Assembly: GCF_028372415.1 (NCBI RefSeq)
Contig: NC_092875.1
Span: 50,778,771-50,842,770, forward strand
Length of the DNA: 64,000 nt
Direction: 5' to 3'
Source of the DNA: Notamacropus eugenii
Taxonomy: Eukaryota > Chordata > Mammalia > Diprotodontia > Macropodidae
Shown: positions 1-27,762 of the stretch, piece after piece
How positions within the stretch are numbered: position 1 is the first letter of the stretch
How the letters are laid out: each line of letters starts with the position of its first letter
The notes under the pieces: model-generated
What the model saw: the letters and a program-made list of their open reading frames with translations, nothing else
The model's database searches: none
Told to the model about the DNA's origin: nothing
Position numbers and translations under genes: made by a program

Positions 1-3000
1 CTGTCTTGTGTATCTAACTTATTCCACTGACCCACCACTCTGTTTCTTATTCACTACCAAGTAGTTTTGATGATTGTTGATTTATAATACAGTTTAGATC
101 TGGTATGGCTATGTCACCTTCCCTTGCATTTCTTTTCATCAACTCTCTTGATATTCTGGACTTTTTGTTCTTCCAAATAAATTTTGTTATTATTTTTTCT
201 AGTTCTATAAAATAATTTTGGTAGTTTGATTGGCATGGCACTGAATAAATAAATTAATTTAGATAGAATTGTCATTTTTATTATGTTGGCTCAACCTACG
301 CATGAGCAACTGATATTCTTCCAGTTATTTAGATCTGACTTTATTTGTGGGAAATGTTTTTTAAGTGTGTTCATATAGTTCCTGAGTCCATCTTGGCAGC
401 TGGACTCCCAAATATTTTATATTGTCTATAGTTATTTTAAATGGAATTTCTCTATCTCTTGCTGCTGGGCTTCATTGGTAACATATAGAAATATCAATGA
501 TTTATGTGGGTTTATTTCATGTACTGCAACTTTGCTAAAGTTGTTCATTATTTCAAATAGTTTTTTAATTGATTCTCTAAGTATAACATCATATCATCTG
601 CAGAGAGTGACAGCTTTGTTTCTTCATTGCCTATTATAATTCTTTCAATTTCTTTTTCTTCTCTTATTGCTAAAGCTAACATTTCTAGTACAATATTGAA
701 TACAATGATTATAATGGATATCCTTCTTTCACCCTTGCTCATATTAGAAATGCTTCTAGCTTATCTCCATTACATATAATGCTTGCTGATGGTTTTAGAT
801 AGATACTGCTTATCATTTTAAGGAAAACTCCATATATTACTATATTCTCTAGCATTTTTAATAGGAATGGGTATTGTATTTTATCAAAAGCTTTTTCTGC
901 TTCTACTGAGATAATTATATGATTTCTGTTATTTTTGTTATTGATATGGTCAATTATGCTGATAGTTTTCCTAATATTGAACTAGTCCTACATTCCTGGT
1001 ATAAATCTCACTTGGTCATAGTGTATTATCCTTGTGACAAGTTTCTGTAATCTCTTTGCTAATATTTTACATATAATTTTTGCATCTGTATTCATTAGTG
1101 ATATTGGTCTATAATTTTCTTTCTCTGTTTTGACTCTTCCTGGTTTAGGTATCAGCAGGATATTTACATCATAAAAAGAATTTGGCAAGACTCCTCTTTC
1201 ACCTAATTGTTCTTTAAATATTTGGTAGAATTCACTTGTAAATCCACTTGGCCCTGGAGATCTTTTTCCTTAAGGAGTTCATTGATGGTTTCTTCATTTC
1301 TTTTTCTAAAATGGGGTTGTTTAAGTATTTTATTTCTTCTTCTGTTAATCTGGGAATTTATATTTTTGTAAATATTCATCTATTTCACAAACATAGATCC
1401 TAATTATTGTTTTAATTTCCTTTTCATTGGTGATGAATTCACCCTCTTCATTTTTTATACTGATAATTTGGTTTTCTTTCTTTTATTAAAATCAAATTAA
1501 CCAAAGGTTTATCTATTTTATTGGTTTCCCCCCCCCATAAAACCAGATCTTAGTTGTATTTATTAGTTAAATAGTTTTCTTAATTACAATTTTATTAACC
1601 TCTCCTTTGATTTTCAGAATTTCTAATTTGGTACTTAATTGGGCATTTTTAATTTGTTCTTTTTAGCTTTTTTAGTTGCAAGTCCAATTCATTGATCTAC
1701 TCTTTCTCTATTTTTCTTCATGTAAGCATTGAGGGATATAAATGCCCCCCTAAAAACTACTTGGCTGCTTCCCATGAGTTTTGGTATGTTGTCTCATAAT
1801 TGTCATTTTATTGGATAAAGTTATTGATTGTTTCTGTGATTTGTTGTTTGACCCACTCATTAGATTATTTAGATTCCAATTGATTTTTAGTCTATCTTTC
1901 CATGACCCTTTATTACATGTAATTTTTATTGCATCATGATCTGAAAAGGATGCACTTAATATATTTTTGCCTTTCTGCATTGGATTGTGAGGTCTTTATG
2001 CCCTAGTTCATGGTCAATTTTTTTGTAGATGCTATGTACTGAGAAAAAAAATATTCCTTTAAATCCCCATTCATTTTTCTCCAGAGGTCTACCGTGTTGA
2101 CTTTACTAAAATTCTATTCACCTGTTTAACTTCTTTCTCTTTTAATTTGTAGTTAGATTTATCTTGTTCTGAGAGGGTAAGGTTAAAATCCCCCACTAGT
2201 ATAGTTTTGCTATTTCTTCCTGTAACTCACTTAACTTCTCTAAGAATTTGGATGCTATACTACTTGGTGCATATATATTTAGTATTGGTATTACTTCATT
2301 ATATATGGTACCTTTTAACTGGATGTAGTTTCCTCCTTTATCTCTTTTATTAGATCTATTTTTATTTTTGCTTTGTCTGAGATCAGGATTGCTACCCCTT
2401 TCTTTTTTTTTTACATCAGCTGAAACATAATACATTCTGTTTCAACCTTTTACCTTTACTCTGTATGTATCTTTCTGTTTCAAATGTGTTTCTTGTAAAC
2501 ACCTTACTGTAAGAGTATGGTTTTTAATCCACTCTGCTATCTGCTTCCATTTTATGGGAGAGTTCATCCCATTCACATTCACAATAATTATTACCAACTG
2601 TGATTGATTAGAGAGTTGCAAATCAAAACAACTCTGATTTACTACATCACACCTATCAGATTGGCTAACATGACAAAACTGGAGAATTATACATGTTGGA
2701 GAAGATGTGAGAGAGTTGGAACACTAATCCACTGCTGTTTGAGCTGTGAGCTGATCCAACATTCTGGAGAGCAATTTGGAAATATGCCCTAAAGGCTATA
2801 AAAATGTGCATACCTTTTGACCTAGCAGTACTGCTTCTAGAACTCTATCCAAAAGAGATCATAAAAAGGGAAAGGGGCCCACATGTACAAAAATATTTAT
2901 AGCAGTTCTTTTTGTGGTGGCTAAGAACTGGAAATCAAGGGGATGACCATCAGTTGGGGAATGACTGAACAAGTTGTGGTATATGAATGTAATGGAATAC

Positions 3001-5218
3001 TATTATGCTATAAGAAATGACAAACAGGCAGACTTCAGAAAAACCTGGAAAGACTTATATAAACTGATGCTGAGTGAAGGGAGCAGAGTCAGGATGACAT
3101 TATACACAGTAACAGCTACAGTGTGCAAGAACTGTTTTTGATAGACTTAGTCCTTCACAGCAATGCAAGGACCTAAAACATTTCCAAAGGACTCATGATG
3201 CAAAATGCCATCCACATCCAGAGAATGAACTATGGAGTCAGAATGTAGAATCAAGAAGACTATTTTCTCCTTTGTTATGTTTTGTTTCTCTCATGGTTTC
3301 TCCATTCGTTTTAATTCTTCTATGTTATATAACTAATGCAAAAATATAATAGGAATGCATGTGTAGAACCCATATAAGATTGCATGCCATTTTGGGGAGG
3401 AAGGGGGGAGGAAGGAGGAGAAAATTTGGAACTTATGCAAGTGGTTGTTGAAAACTGAATATATTTGGGGGAAAATTGTTACTAACTGTGTCTTTCCATC
3501 CTATTCCCCCTCTCATTTTTGCTTTTCTGTCCCCTTTTCCCCTTAATCTCCTCATTAACATCTTGCTTCTGACCACCACCTTCCTCAATCTGGCCTCTTT
3601 TCTATCAGCTCCTCTCCTTTTTCTTTCCCCTTTCCTCTCCTACTTCCCATAGGGTAAGATAGATTTCTGTACACAATTGAGTGTGTATGTTATTCCCTCT
3701 TTGAACCAAATCCAATGAGAGTAAGGTTCAAACAATGCTCACTCCCCTCTCTTCTTTTCCTCTGTTGTAATAGATCTTTACACCTCTTTGTATGATGTAA
3801 TTTATCCCTTTCTGCCTCCTCCTTTCCTCTTCTACCAGTACAAGCCTTTTTTTCCATCCTTTAATTAATTTTTTAAATCATCAAATCAAAGTCAACTTAC
3901 ATCCCTACTCTCTGTCTATTTATAACCCTTCTAAATGTCATAATAAAGATACAGTTCTCAAGAGTTACAAGTATCATCTTCCCATATAGGGATGTAAACA
4001 GTTTAACCTTATTGAATAACATATTTTTTTTCTTTCCTGTTTACCTTTTTATGATTCTCTTGAGTCTTATATTTTAAGATTGAATTTTCTATTCAACTCT
4101 GGTTTTTTCATCAGAAAAGTTTGGAAGTTCCCAATTTTATTGAATATCCATCTCTTCCCCTGAAAGGTTATGCTCAGTTTTGCTGGGTAGTTGATTCTCA
4201 GTTGTAAGATAAGCTCCTTTGTTTTTTGGAATATTATATTCCAGGTTTTCTTCAGTCAGTTTTTGTCCTTCCTTTTCCAAGCTGTTGACTCTTTCTTGCA
4301 TACCTCTCATTTCTTTTCCCAATTTTTTCCTTTATCTCTCTTATTTGACTTTTAAAATCCTTCTTGAACTCTTCCAAGATTTTTGGGGCTTGAGTTTAAC
4401 TCATGTTCCCCTTTAAGGTTTTAGATGTAGGTATATTGACACTGTTGTCCTCTTCTGAGTTTGTATTTTGGTCTTCCCTGTCCTCATAGAAACTGTCTAT
4501 GGTCAGTGTTCATTTTTGCTTATGGTGTTTGCCTATTTCTTGGCTTTTAAAGTTGAGTTCTGCTTCTGAGGCACTGTTCCAAGCTTTCTGTGCTGGGGAC
4601 CAAGGAGCCTGTCACTGGCTTTGTGTGCTGGCAGCTGGAGGATGTAGAAGTCTGGCACTTCACCTGATGCTGAGTTGGGGTCTTTGTGGTGTCTGGCATG
4701 TGCTGAGGCCAGGTGGGGTTTTTCTGCATTCCCTGGGGCTACACTGAGACACATCAGGGTCTGGACACTGAAGGCCTCCTGCCAACACTGGGTTGTGCTG
4801 AGGCATGTGAGGGTCTGGCAGTTGGAGGATGCCTACCCCCCTGGGGCTGCACTGGTGCACATGGTGGTTCTCTGAGCTGCATGTTGGGGAGTCCTGGTAT
4901 TGACTTTTGCCTGCTCCACCACCCTGGGGATCAGAATCTCCTGCTGGTTTTCTGAGGTGGGGCTTGTTACTGGCTTTCTGGGGCATTTCCTGTCCTGGAC
5001 TGTGTTCCCCTTTTACCCTAGCGAGATGGACCTTTCTTATAGATCCTCCGAGATTCCCAGGCTAGAAGACTGCTCTACTCTGTCTTTCTGCTGGCTCCAT
5101 TGTTCCCAGATTTTTCCTGGGATGCTTTTTTCTGTCTGTATTTTTTTTTTACCCCAGAGTTCAATAAGGGAAAATGACAGTGATTTCCTACTTACTCCAT
5201 CAGCTTGTCTCCCAGCCT
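1..5218 (-). mobile_element. L1 retrotransposon, minus strand, running off the left edge
   Basis: Read on the minus strand, the order is a GC-rich 5' UTR (about 5218-4500), an ORF1 remnant (4137-4322), a pyrimidine-rich spacer (about 4060-3474), then ORF2. ORF2 shows the endonuclease start (2196-2580, with NIYAPS), the SDH catalytic motif near 1936-1944, reverse transcriptase (988-1188, [11 protein letters not shown] box at 593-601 in an LSADD context) and the post-RT region (47-241). Many stops break it. A plus-strand L1 end is inserted near 2590-3473. ORF1 is internally deleted. Confidence 0.88.
2595..3473 (+). mobile_element. 5'-truncated L1 3' end inserted in the minus-strand L1
   Basis: The plus strand reads the ORF2 C terminus (LQIKTTLIYYITPIRLANM, then FDLAVLLLELYPKE) and the 3' UTR. 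It sits exactly where spacer meets ORF2 of the host L1. Near-identical flanks, TTATTACCAACTGTG at 2580-2594 and TTGTTACTAACTGTG at about 3477-3491, look like a diverged target-site duplication. Confidence 0.8.
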
Positions 5219-5340
5219 CATTCCATGTCTTTAGAGAAATTTTCTGTTGTGGGTTCACATTTTTTCTAATCTCCTAATTGAGTTTTCAAATTCTGCATTG
5301 GGAGCTCTAGGTGCTGACCTATATTCATTCCTAATTTCAT

Positions 5341-5613
5341 ATTTTTGTTGTTATTGTTTGTTGTTCAACCATTTCCAGTCATAGCTGACTCTTTGTGACC
5401 CCATTTGGGGTTTTCTTGGCAGAGATACTGCAGTGGTTTGCCATTTCCTTCTCCAGCTCATTTTACAGATGAGGAACTGAGGCAAACAGGGTTAAGTGAC
5501 TTACCCAGGGTCACCTAGCAAGTAAGTGTCCAAGGCCAGATTTGACTTCAGGAATATGAGACTTTCTGACTCCAGGTCTAGCACTCTATCCACTGTGTCA
5601 CCTAGTTGCCCTA
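5341..5613 (-). mobile_element. tRNA-headed SINE with BovB-like tail (SINE1-type)
   Basis: The right end, read in reverse, is the tRNA-like head (inverted AGTGGATAGAGTGCTAGACC). The left end is the tail with TGACTCTTTGTGACCCCATT, akin to the 3' end of BovB LINEs. It is flanked by CCTAATTTC and CCCTAATTTC, a likely target-site duplication. Confidence 0.85.
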
Positions 5614-6535
5614 ATTTCTGATTTTAGGAATTCATCTCTCCCTTAAACAATTTAGAGTTTCTTGTTGTGGTTCTATATTCTCTTGAGAACCCTTGGATTC
5701 TGTATATCATCAGGCATAGGCTTGCTCTCCTTTGTCTTATAGTATTTAATTAAGAAGACTCAATATTCTTTTTGAAAATTTACTATTTGTCTCTACTTCT
5801 GATTTTAGGATCATCTCTGCTGATTTATTTATTTGTGCTCTGAGCTTTTCATGAGAATTTTCCCCTTGACGTTTTTGGTGCTTTAGCTTATTTTTTTCAT
5901 ATCTCCTGTTACTCACTTTCTGGCTTCTCCCCCATTACTGGTGGGAATGCTGCCAATGCTGGCCTTCCAGAGTTCCTCAACCTCTTTGCTGAGGAATATA
6001 ATGCTCACTGGCCCATGTCCATGCCCTCAGTGCCAGGGTAGAGAGGGAAAAGGAATGACACTAACAAGGTTTCAGTCTCCTCTCCTTCAAGCCTGGCACA
6101 GCTATGTATGCTGGCTCCTTACCTCAATCTCCCCATTGATCCCCCTCCTTTTTTCCTACCATCTAGTTTAAATAAGCATCTGTTGCTTTTTATGGGGTGG
6201 AGGAAAGGTAAGAAGAGTATCCTGGGTAGAGTCTTTGAAACCTTTGGGATCTCTCACCTAGGATCAGGTTTCCATCACAGGACAACATAATTTTAACCTG
6301 TCACCTCTTGCTTTATTTAGGTAGGAGTTGAGGTAAGGGGTTCCAGTAGAGCCTTTGAATCAGAAACAAGAGCATGGTATCAGTTGTAAGGCTAAGATTA
6401 GCTAAGAGTGGCTGGAGGCTGGTTGGGGAGAGAAGTATGTTGAATGAGGATCAGAGTTTCCCCTGTTATTTCATAAGTATTTTATCTTATTGGCATTCTC
6501 TCTTTTTTGTCTTATAGGTTCAGCTGTGCAATATG
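5614..6535. other. No gene seen; AT-rich old repeat sequence
   Basis: Probably remains of another old L1-like copy on the minus strand to about 5.9 kb, then unassigned sequence. Short open frames here resemble nothing known. Confidence 0.4.
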
Positions 6536-6539
6536 GCAC

Positions 6540-6645
6540 ATAATTCTCCTCCTCTTTCTCTTTCCTCCTCTTCCTCCATTCTCCTCTTCCTCCTCCTCTT
6601 TTTCCTTTTCCTCCTTCTCCCCCTCCTCCTCTTCTTCATTTAGAA
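6540..6645 (+). repeat. Polypyrimidine (CTC/CTT) tract
   Basis: About 100 bases of almost pure C and T on the plus strand in CCT/CTT-like units. Confidence 0.85.
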
Positions 6646-9305
6646 AGTTCAAGGTATCTGTGAAAAGGGACTAATTCCTCAACTTGTAGGTCACATGACC
6701 TAGAAGTCTATCTTGATTTTTTTTAGAAAGGTTGGAAATAGATATTGCATTTTAAAAAGTATCTTGCTCTTTAATAGAAAATACAGCTTTGAAGATTCTT
6801 CTCCAACAAGACTGTTGACTATGCATTTGTTAAAGTTATACAGGGGTTCTGTAATAGATGAAACCATGGAGGTAAATATTCAATGCTTTTTCTGAGTGTA
6901 AAAACCATCAAACATTTGTTGTTAATTACCCACTATGTACCAGGTACTATACTACACGCTGTGGATACTGTGACAAGAATGAAACAGTCCTTGTCCTTGA
7001 AGACATTGTAATCTAGCTAGAGGAAACAATACGTGAGTGTAGCAGAAGGATTGACTGATAAACCCCCTGGTGAACTGAATTTCTTCTAGCCTAATTGATA
7101 AAATTATAGGATATGAAGGAAAGGACACAGATAGATGCAATGAGTTATAAAGACTTTAGAGGAAATGTGAAGAAATATTTATATTTTTAAGGAAGTAAAA
7201 AGTTCCTTTATTCAACTTGATGGAATTCTAGGGCAGCCAGCTTAGCCATTGGATGACTGAGGAGTTAGCTACACCTTAAAAAGCCAGCAAGCTCTTCAAA
7301 CTAAAGAGCCAGGTGTGTTCTGTCTAGCAGTAGAGAAAAGAATCAGTTACAGGGGAAGGAACCAACTCTTAAGAAGGAATTGATGTTTACCTTTTGCCTT
7401 GTACTTCTTCTGTAGATGGGGTAGTGCATGGGGAGGGGATGTTTTCCCCTTCCCCACTGCATTGGTAATGGTATCTAACAGTGGTGCAAGTCAGGCAGGC
7501 TCTTACAGTTATTTGGTCAGTCAATAAACATTTATTAAACACCTACCATGTGCCTGTTACTGTCCTAAGCTCTGGTGATACAAAAAAAAGCCCTCAAGTT
7601 GCTTATAATCGAATGCAGGAATAACACAAAAAAGAGAGCTAAAAGAGAAGGAGGGGGAAAGTATCTGGTGTGGGGACATAATGACAAAGTTGAGAGCAGT
7701 ATAGCTCAGCGGGAAATAAAGAGATGGCTGGCTATACCAGTCCATTTTCAGAGTTGAGAGAAAACTAACCCTGAGGAGTCTAGTTGAGTTTTGGAGAGGA
7801 GTGAAATAGCACATAGCAACCCAGCTGAGCAACCTGCCCAGTAGACACATACCAACCAAGGGAGCCAGACACCATGAGAAGAGAAAGCACCTTAGGGTGC
7901 TAGGAAGATGAGTTGTCTTAGTCATATATGTTCTGTGTGTGTGTGTGTCTGTGTCTGTGTGTATGTAGGTATGTGTGCCTTTCTACTAATGTCCTCTGAT
8001 TGTCCATTCTTCACACTGACACTGTGTGTATTTGTGGGAAAGTGTCCCACTTGGGAAAATAAATCCCAAGTTTATGAGGATGAATATTTTGTAGCTACCA
8101 TTCTTGTGATACCATCTCAATAAATGCCTTTGCTTTGAGCTAATTGTATCTTCCGGCAGACTATTACAGATAAATACACTGGTGGGAGCTTGTGAACTAT
8201 TGTTTCAAAAATGCAAGCCCACAACCTTGGGATGATTATTCCCTGGGAAACCCCAGAAGGACAGGCTGCACCAAGTTTGCTTTGGTACAAGGCCCAGGCA
8301 ATGGATGAGTCATTCCCTTTCCTCAGCCGGGCTGGATCCTTGCAGAATGTGGAGTCTTGGCTGATGGGTCAGTCTGTAACTGTGCCAGATCACACAGGTC
8401 ATTCAGCTGCAAGGACTCCTCCTGTGACCCGGTTGTAGCTGCTACTGGCTCTGGTTACTGGTTGAGTCTCTGCTGGCTCTGATGGTTCTCCCAGTTTTAT
8501 TGGTTACTTGGGTGGTTCCCTCCCAGAATGCTTTCTTGCTTAAGATTATTAGGAAAGAGGTGGGGGAAGCAGGTATCACATGAACCTGACTCTTATCAGA
8601 AACTGACAAAGGAGAATTGAACACTTTGTTCAAGTGCCTGTGTGCTCCTGGGTGTGTATGTGTGTGTGTGTGTGTGTGTACAGAGTTTGGAGCAGCAATA
8701 CATTACACTCAACAAAGAAAAAAGGTGAAGATAATAGGAAAAGGAAATAGATTTAAGGATAGAGTTGGGGAGGAAATAGTCACACACAAAACACATTTCA
8801 GTTGGATGGTAAAGAGAGGATTCAAATGTAAGAAAGTGTGAGAACCAGTGGATGGGGCCTGAGGAGGGACAGTAGAGTGGAACCAGATGACTTTAATTAC
8901 AGATCGCTAGTTTTGATCACATTCTTTCTTCTTTGTGAAGGGGAAGTCACAGAGAAGTATGGGGACATGAAGGAGGAAAGTATACAATTAGCAATCCTAA
9001 CTCTGACTGTGAATGAGATGAGCTCACCTCTAAAATGGCAGTATGGAAGGGAATGGGTAAGGGGCAACAATACAGTGCCTTTGGAGAGAATGGAACTGGC
9101 CCAAACCTTCCCATTCTACTAACAGATAGTCTCAGGAGTGGTTGGTTGAACAGTCTGTGCAGAGGCAAAACATGAGATGCCTCATTATCAGCCTTATGAA
9201 ACTGCTTTATGTTCTGATGAAGCTGAGATGCTAGCCCTCAGGCAGATTATAATGGTAGCTGTAAGTTAAATTTCTGAATCCACTAAGCCTTCCAACATTG
9301 CCCAC
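6646..9305. other. Intergenic; dispersed repeat copies and TG microsatellites only
   Basis: Two copies of the ATTTATTAAGCACCTAC-type dispersed repeat start near 6905 and 7515. TG tracts lie at 7935-7976 and 8653-8681. I saw no convincing exon here. The open frames at 8211-8438 and 8838-9122 show no family signature. Confidence 0.5.
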
Positions 9306-9307
9306 TT

Positions 9308-9522
9308 CATAGGTGACAGTTGTTTCCGTTGTGTGTTACTCTTCATGACCCCATTTGGGGTTTTCTTGGCAAAGGTAATGGAATGGTTTGTCATTTCCTT
9401 CTCCAGCTCATTTTACAGATGAGAAAACTGAGGCAAGCAAACAGGGTTAAGTGACTTGCCCAGAGTCCCTTAGCTAGTAGGTATCTGGTGTTCTGTGCAC
9501 TATGGAGCCACCTAGATACTCT
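9308..9522 (-). mobile_element. SINE1-type SINE
   Basis: Same BovB-like tail (CATGACCCCATTTGGGGTTT) and the same CATTTTACAGATGAGAAAAC body as the copy at 5341. The tRNA-like head, at the right, is shortened. Confidence 0.8.
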
Positions 9523-9914
9523 GGTGGCATTTTAATGCTATCAATTTCAGAATCTGCCTCCTCTAACAGTATCGATAACTTTCCAAACTGAGCTGCCATT
9601 TTTTATTGTAGTTTAAAGCCACAGGCACGTGACTTTGGAGCATCCCTATGCAACTAGAATTTCTAGCCAAGAGAAACAACTGCATAAATAAAAACATTCA
9701 GATTTGTTTTTCTTCCTTCTTCAGGATTTTGGGTGTCCTAGACCATGGGGACAACTGAAGTTGCTTTATCTGTAACACAGAATTTTGGTTTTGGAGAGGT
9801 CTGAGAGGTCGTGGGGATCAGAGACGATGGCTTCACCTTGTTGCTCATTTGGCCCAGAAGGCTCTGCAAAGCACCAAAAATAAAAATTAGGAAAGGGAAA
9901 TTGCCATGTCCTAG

Positions 9915-10125
9915 ACAAGGGTGAGGAGCCTGCAGCCTCAAGGCTACCTTGTGGCCCTCTAGGTCCTCAAGTGTGGCCCTTTGACTGAATCCAAGCTTCA
10001 CAGAACAAATTCTCTTAATAAAAGAACTTGTTCTATAAAACTTGGATTCAATCAAAAAGCTGCACCCAAGGACCCAGAATGTCACATGTGACCTAGAGGC
10101 TACAGGTTCCCCACCATGTGAAGGA
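9915..10125. mobile_element. hAT-type non-autonomous DNA transposon (palindromic MITE)
   Basis: The two halves are inverted copies of each other. GTGGCCCTCTAGGTCCTCAA on the left pairs with a diverged TTGAGGACCTAGA-like arm on the right, and the ends are GGTGAGGAGCCTGCAGCCTC and GAGGCTACAGGTTCCCCACC. The layout fits Charlie-like elements common in marsupials. Confidence 0.75.
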
Positions 10126-10269
10126 ACAGGCTTCTCTGTCCCTGCCTCACCCTCCAAGTTGAGAGAATAGCTTGTGACTGATTTTTATTCTGAGTTTCTC
10201 TGTATGTGCACACATTCATTTTGGATGAACAATAGTGAATAAAGGGGGTGGATAGAGATCTACGGAGCC

Positions 10270-10840
10270 TGAAATAGAGGAATAATTCAGCTCACCTCCA
10301 TTCATTAAATCCCTCCACAACAGCCAAAGTGACATTCCTATTGTATAATTCTGAACATGTCATTTTCCTGCTTGAAAAGTTCCAGTGGCTTCCGCATGTC
10401 TCTAGGATAAAATATGACCTCTTCTTGATATTGGAAGCCCCTCAAGGACTGGCTCCAGTCTATTCTTTCAAGCAGATTACACATCATTCCCCTTAATGCA
10501 CTCTACGCACTAGCCAAAGTGGTCTACTGGCCAGTCTTCATACATTCCACTCTCTCTTCCATCACCAGGCCTTTGCAGAGTGTCTTCAATGACCAGAATA
10601 TCCTCTCTCTTCCCCTCTGGCTCTTAGACTCTCTGGCTTCCTTCAGAGCTCAGCTCATGACTCCAGTGGTGAAGCCTACCTTCTTACCCACTGATTTCTT
10701 TTCCATGTTATTTATGCTGACTTCTTTGTGTACAGGATTCCCCTCTATCCACCACAGAATATAAATATGTGGAGGGCAGGGAATGTTTCATTTGGGGTTT
10801 TGTGTCTGCAGGACCTAACATAGAGCTTGGCATTTAAATA
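10270..10840 (+). mobile_element. L2 LINE 3' end
   Basis: Contains the typical L2 tail phrases AGTGGCTTCCGCATGTCTCT, CTCAAGGACTGGCTCCAGTC and the ending CATAGAGCTTGGCATTTAAA. Confidence 0.7.
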
Positions 10841-11235
10841 TTTATTATTATTATTTAGTGTTTATCATGTGCCAGGCACTGTAGACACAAAGACAAAAAA
10901 AAGTCTCTACCCTACTTCTCAGCTCAGAAAACAAAGGTAAGAGAATGAGGCCAGAAGAGAAGGGGACAGAGATGGCAACTACCAGGAACTGATTTAATCA
11001 GAGGCATAGGAGATGATACAGAATGGAGGCAGTCATGTCCTGAAAGCTCTGAGGACTTGGAAGGCATCTCATGGGAGATAACCAATGTATGGGAAATGAT
11101 TTTAGGAAATAAAAGGGAATTTTCATACACATTTGAAAAACAAACTTATCCAGTGTTGAGTAGCAGGAAAGAAATGAATGTATTAGGTGATCCATCCCCT
11201 ATCAGACCAGCTCTAATATTCATTTTCTTCCAGGG
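10841..11235. other. Upstream flank of the colipase-like gene
   Basis: The first 100 bases are a dispersed repeat fragment (GTGCCAGGCACTGTAGACAC). From about 11,040 to the ATG the sequence is unique-looking. It has no CpG island and no clear TATA box, and ends in a pyrimidine run and CAG directly before the start codon. Confidence 0.45.
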
Positions 11236-26007
<14,772 letters not shown>

Positions 26008-26744
26008 CAACTAAGAGAGTGGGATAAAAGCATGCCCTAAGTGGACTTTTTCCCATTGACTGTGAAGCTAAGTAGCTGAGAGACATCTCTCTTCTTCCTG
26101 TTCCATATGGAACATCCATATGAACATTTGGACCTCTTTTCTATATATCTATCTCACTGTTGCAGTCATATTTTTGTTAAGTTCGACTCATTCAGATAAA
26201 AAAATCATTCGCCTTCGTCTTGCTAAAATATGACTTTAACCCCTAGCTGGGTGTGTCAAGTAGGCAGTTCTGAGGAGTTCTGCGTTTCCATGAATATAAG
26301 CTAGAACCCCATGCTTAGCTTAGTGGTCAAAGGAACTACCTAGAGAGGCAGACTGAGTTGAATGGGTACTTATTTCATTTTTATTCTTACTAGCAACTGA
26401 GTAAATTCCATACTTCCATTATGACTTTAATTTTCATTATCAATGTAACTGCTGGTGGACAGTGAAAGTACATTCTGGAAGCTCTGGCTACACCTCTTCT
26501 CTGACTGTCCCCCAGGAGAAGGGCCTTCAGAAGGATCTAGGGGAGCCAGCCCTGTAGGCAGGGATAGAAGCGATCTGAGAGGATTTCTACTACACCCTCT
26601 TCCTGATCAGAAGGGAGACACGGACATCTTGAGCTCCACAGTAATCTTAGTTATGAAAGAAAGAAAAGAGGGTCATTGTAGCATTTTTAAAAGAAATGCA
26701 CATAAGAGAACAGAGGAAAGTTCAGAAAGAAACAAGTAAGGATA
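26008..26744. other. 3' flank of the colipase-like gene
   Basis: Probable 3' UTR, then unassigned sequence. No AATAAA is found in the first 700 bases. The first such signals occur near 27109, inside an L1 tail, and at 27267. Confidence 0.4.
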
Positions 26745-27130
26745 GTTTTGAAAGTGACATGTTGATAGACGTAGCTTTTTTCAGCAATATAGTGATCTAA
26801 GACAGTTTCAAAAGACTCATGATAAAAAATGCTATCCACATCCAAAGAAAGAACCATGGAATTGAATGCAGATCAAAATATACTATTTTCTCTCTTTTTT
26901 TCTTTCTTGTGGTTTTTCTCTTTTGTTCTGATTCTTATTTCACTACATGACTAAAATGGAAATGTGACTGTACCTATGTGTAGCCTATATCAGATTGTTT
27001 GCTGTCTTGGGGAAGGGAAAGGGGAGGGAGGAAAGAAGAAAAACATTTAGAACTCAAAATCTTATGAAAGTGAATGTTGAAAACTATCATTACATGTAAT
27101 TGGAAAAAATAAAATAGTATTAAGTGGGAA
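26745..27130 (+). mobile_element. L1 3' UTR fragment
   Basis: TCATGATAAAAAATGCTATC, then a T-rich run and TGTTTGCTGTCTTGGGGAAG, ending in TTGGAAAAAATAAAATAG. This is the marsupial L1 3' end, also seen at 3.2-3.47 kb and 31.0-31.29 kb. Confidence 0.8.
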
Positions 27131-27762
27131 AAAGAAAGTGCCGTGTTGAATACATAAAATGGAAGATGTAGGTAGTAGAAATTCATAATTTCATGAACAA
27201 TCCTTTTTTCTGTTCTGTGTAGATGAAAATGTTAATGTTTATGTTTGATGATGTTTTACAGTTCAGAATAAAAAAATAATTTTTAAAATGACAACAATGT
27301 TAGAAGGAAAGCAGCAATCTGAGGGAAAATTTTATAGCAAGCATCTCTGATAAAGATCTCTTTCTCAAATATAAACAACTGAGTCACATTTATAAAACTA
27401 CTTTCCACAATTGACAAATGGTCCAAGGATATGAATAAATAGTGTTCAGATGAAGAAATCAAAGCTTTCAATATAGTCACATAAAAATACTCTAAATCAT
27501 TATTGATTAGAGAAATGCAAATTAAAACAGCTCTGAGGTACCACCTTACACCTACAAAATTGGCTAATATGACAGAAAGGAAAATGACAAATGTTGGAGG
27601 GGATGTGGGAAAAGTGAGACACTGATGCATTGTTGATGGAGTTGTAAACTGATCCAACCATTCTGGAGAGCAATTTGGAATTATGCCCAAAGGTCCACAA
27701 AATTGTGTATGCGCTTTGACCCAGCAGTACCATTACCAGATCTATATACCAAAGAGATTTTT

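Noticed and set aside
1..3478. L1 5' inversion by twin priming
   Set aside because: The head-to-head order suggests it, but the 15-base flanking duplication and the continuation of the host L1 (spacer, ORF1, 5' UTR) to the right of the insert fit a separate nested insertion better.
4533..4986. Several overlapping frames of 60-108 codons
   Set aside because: All lie in the GC-rich L1 5' UTR, which has few stops by composition.
9738..10157. 139-codon minus-strand frame
   Set aside because: It crosses a palindromic hAT MITE and flanking sequence; no protein signature.
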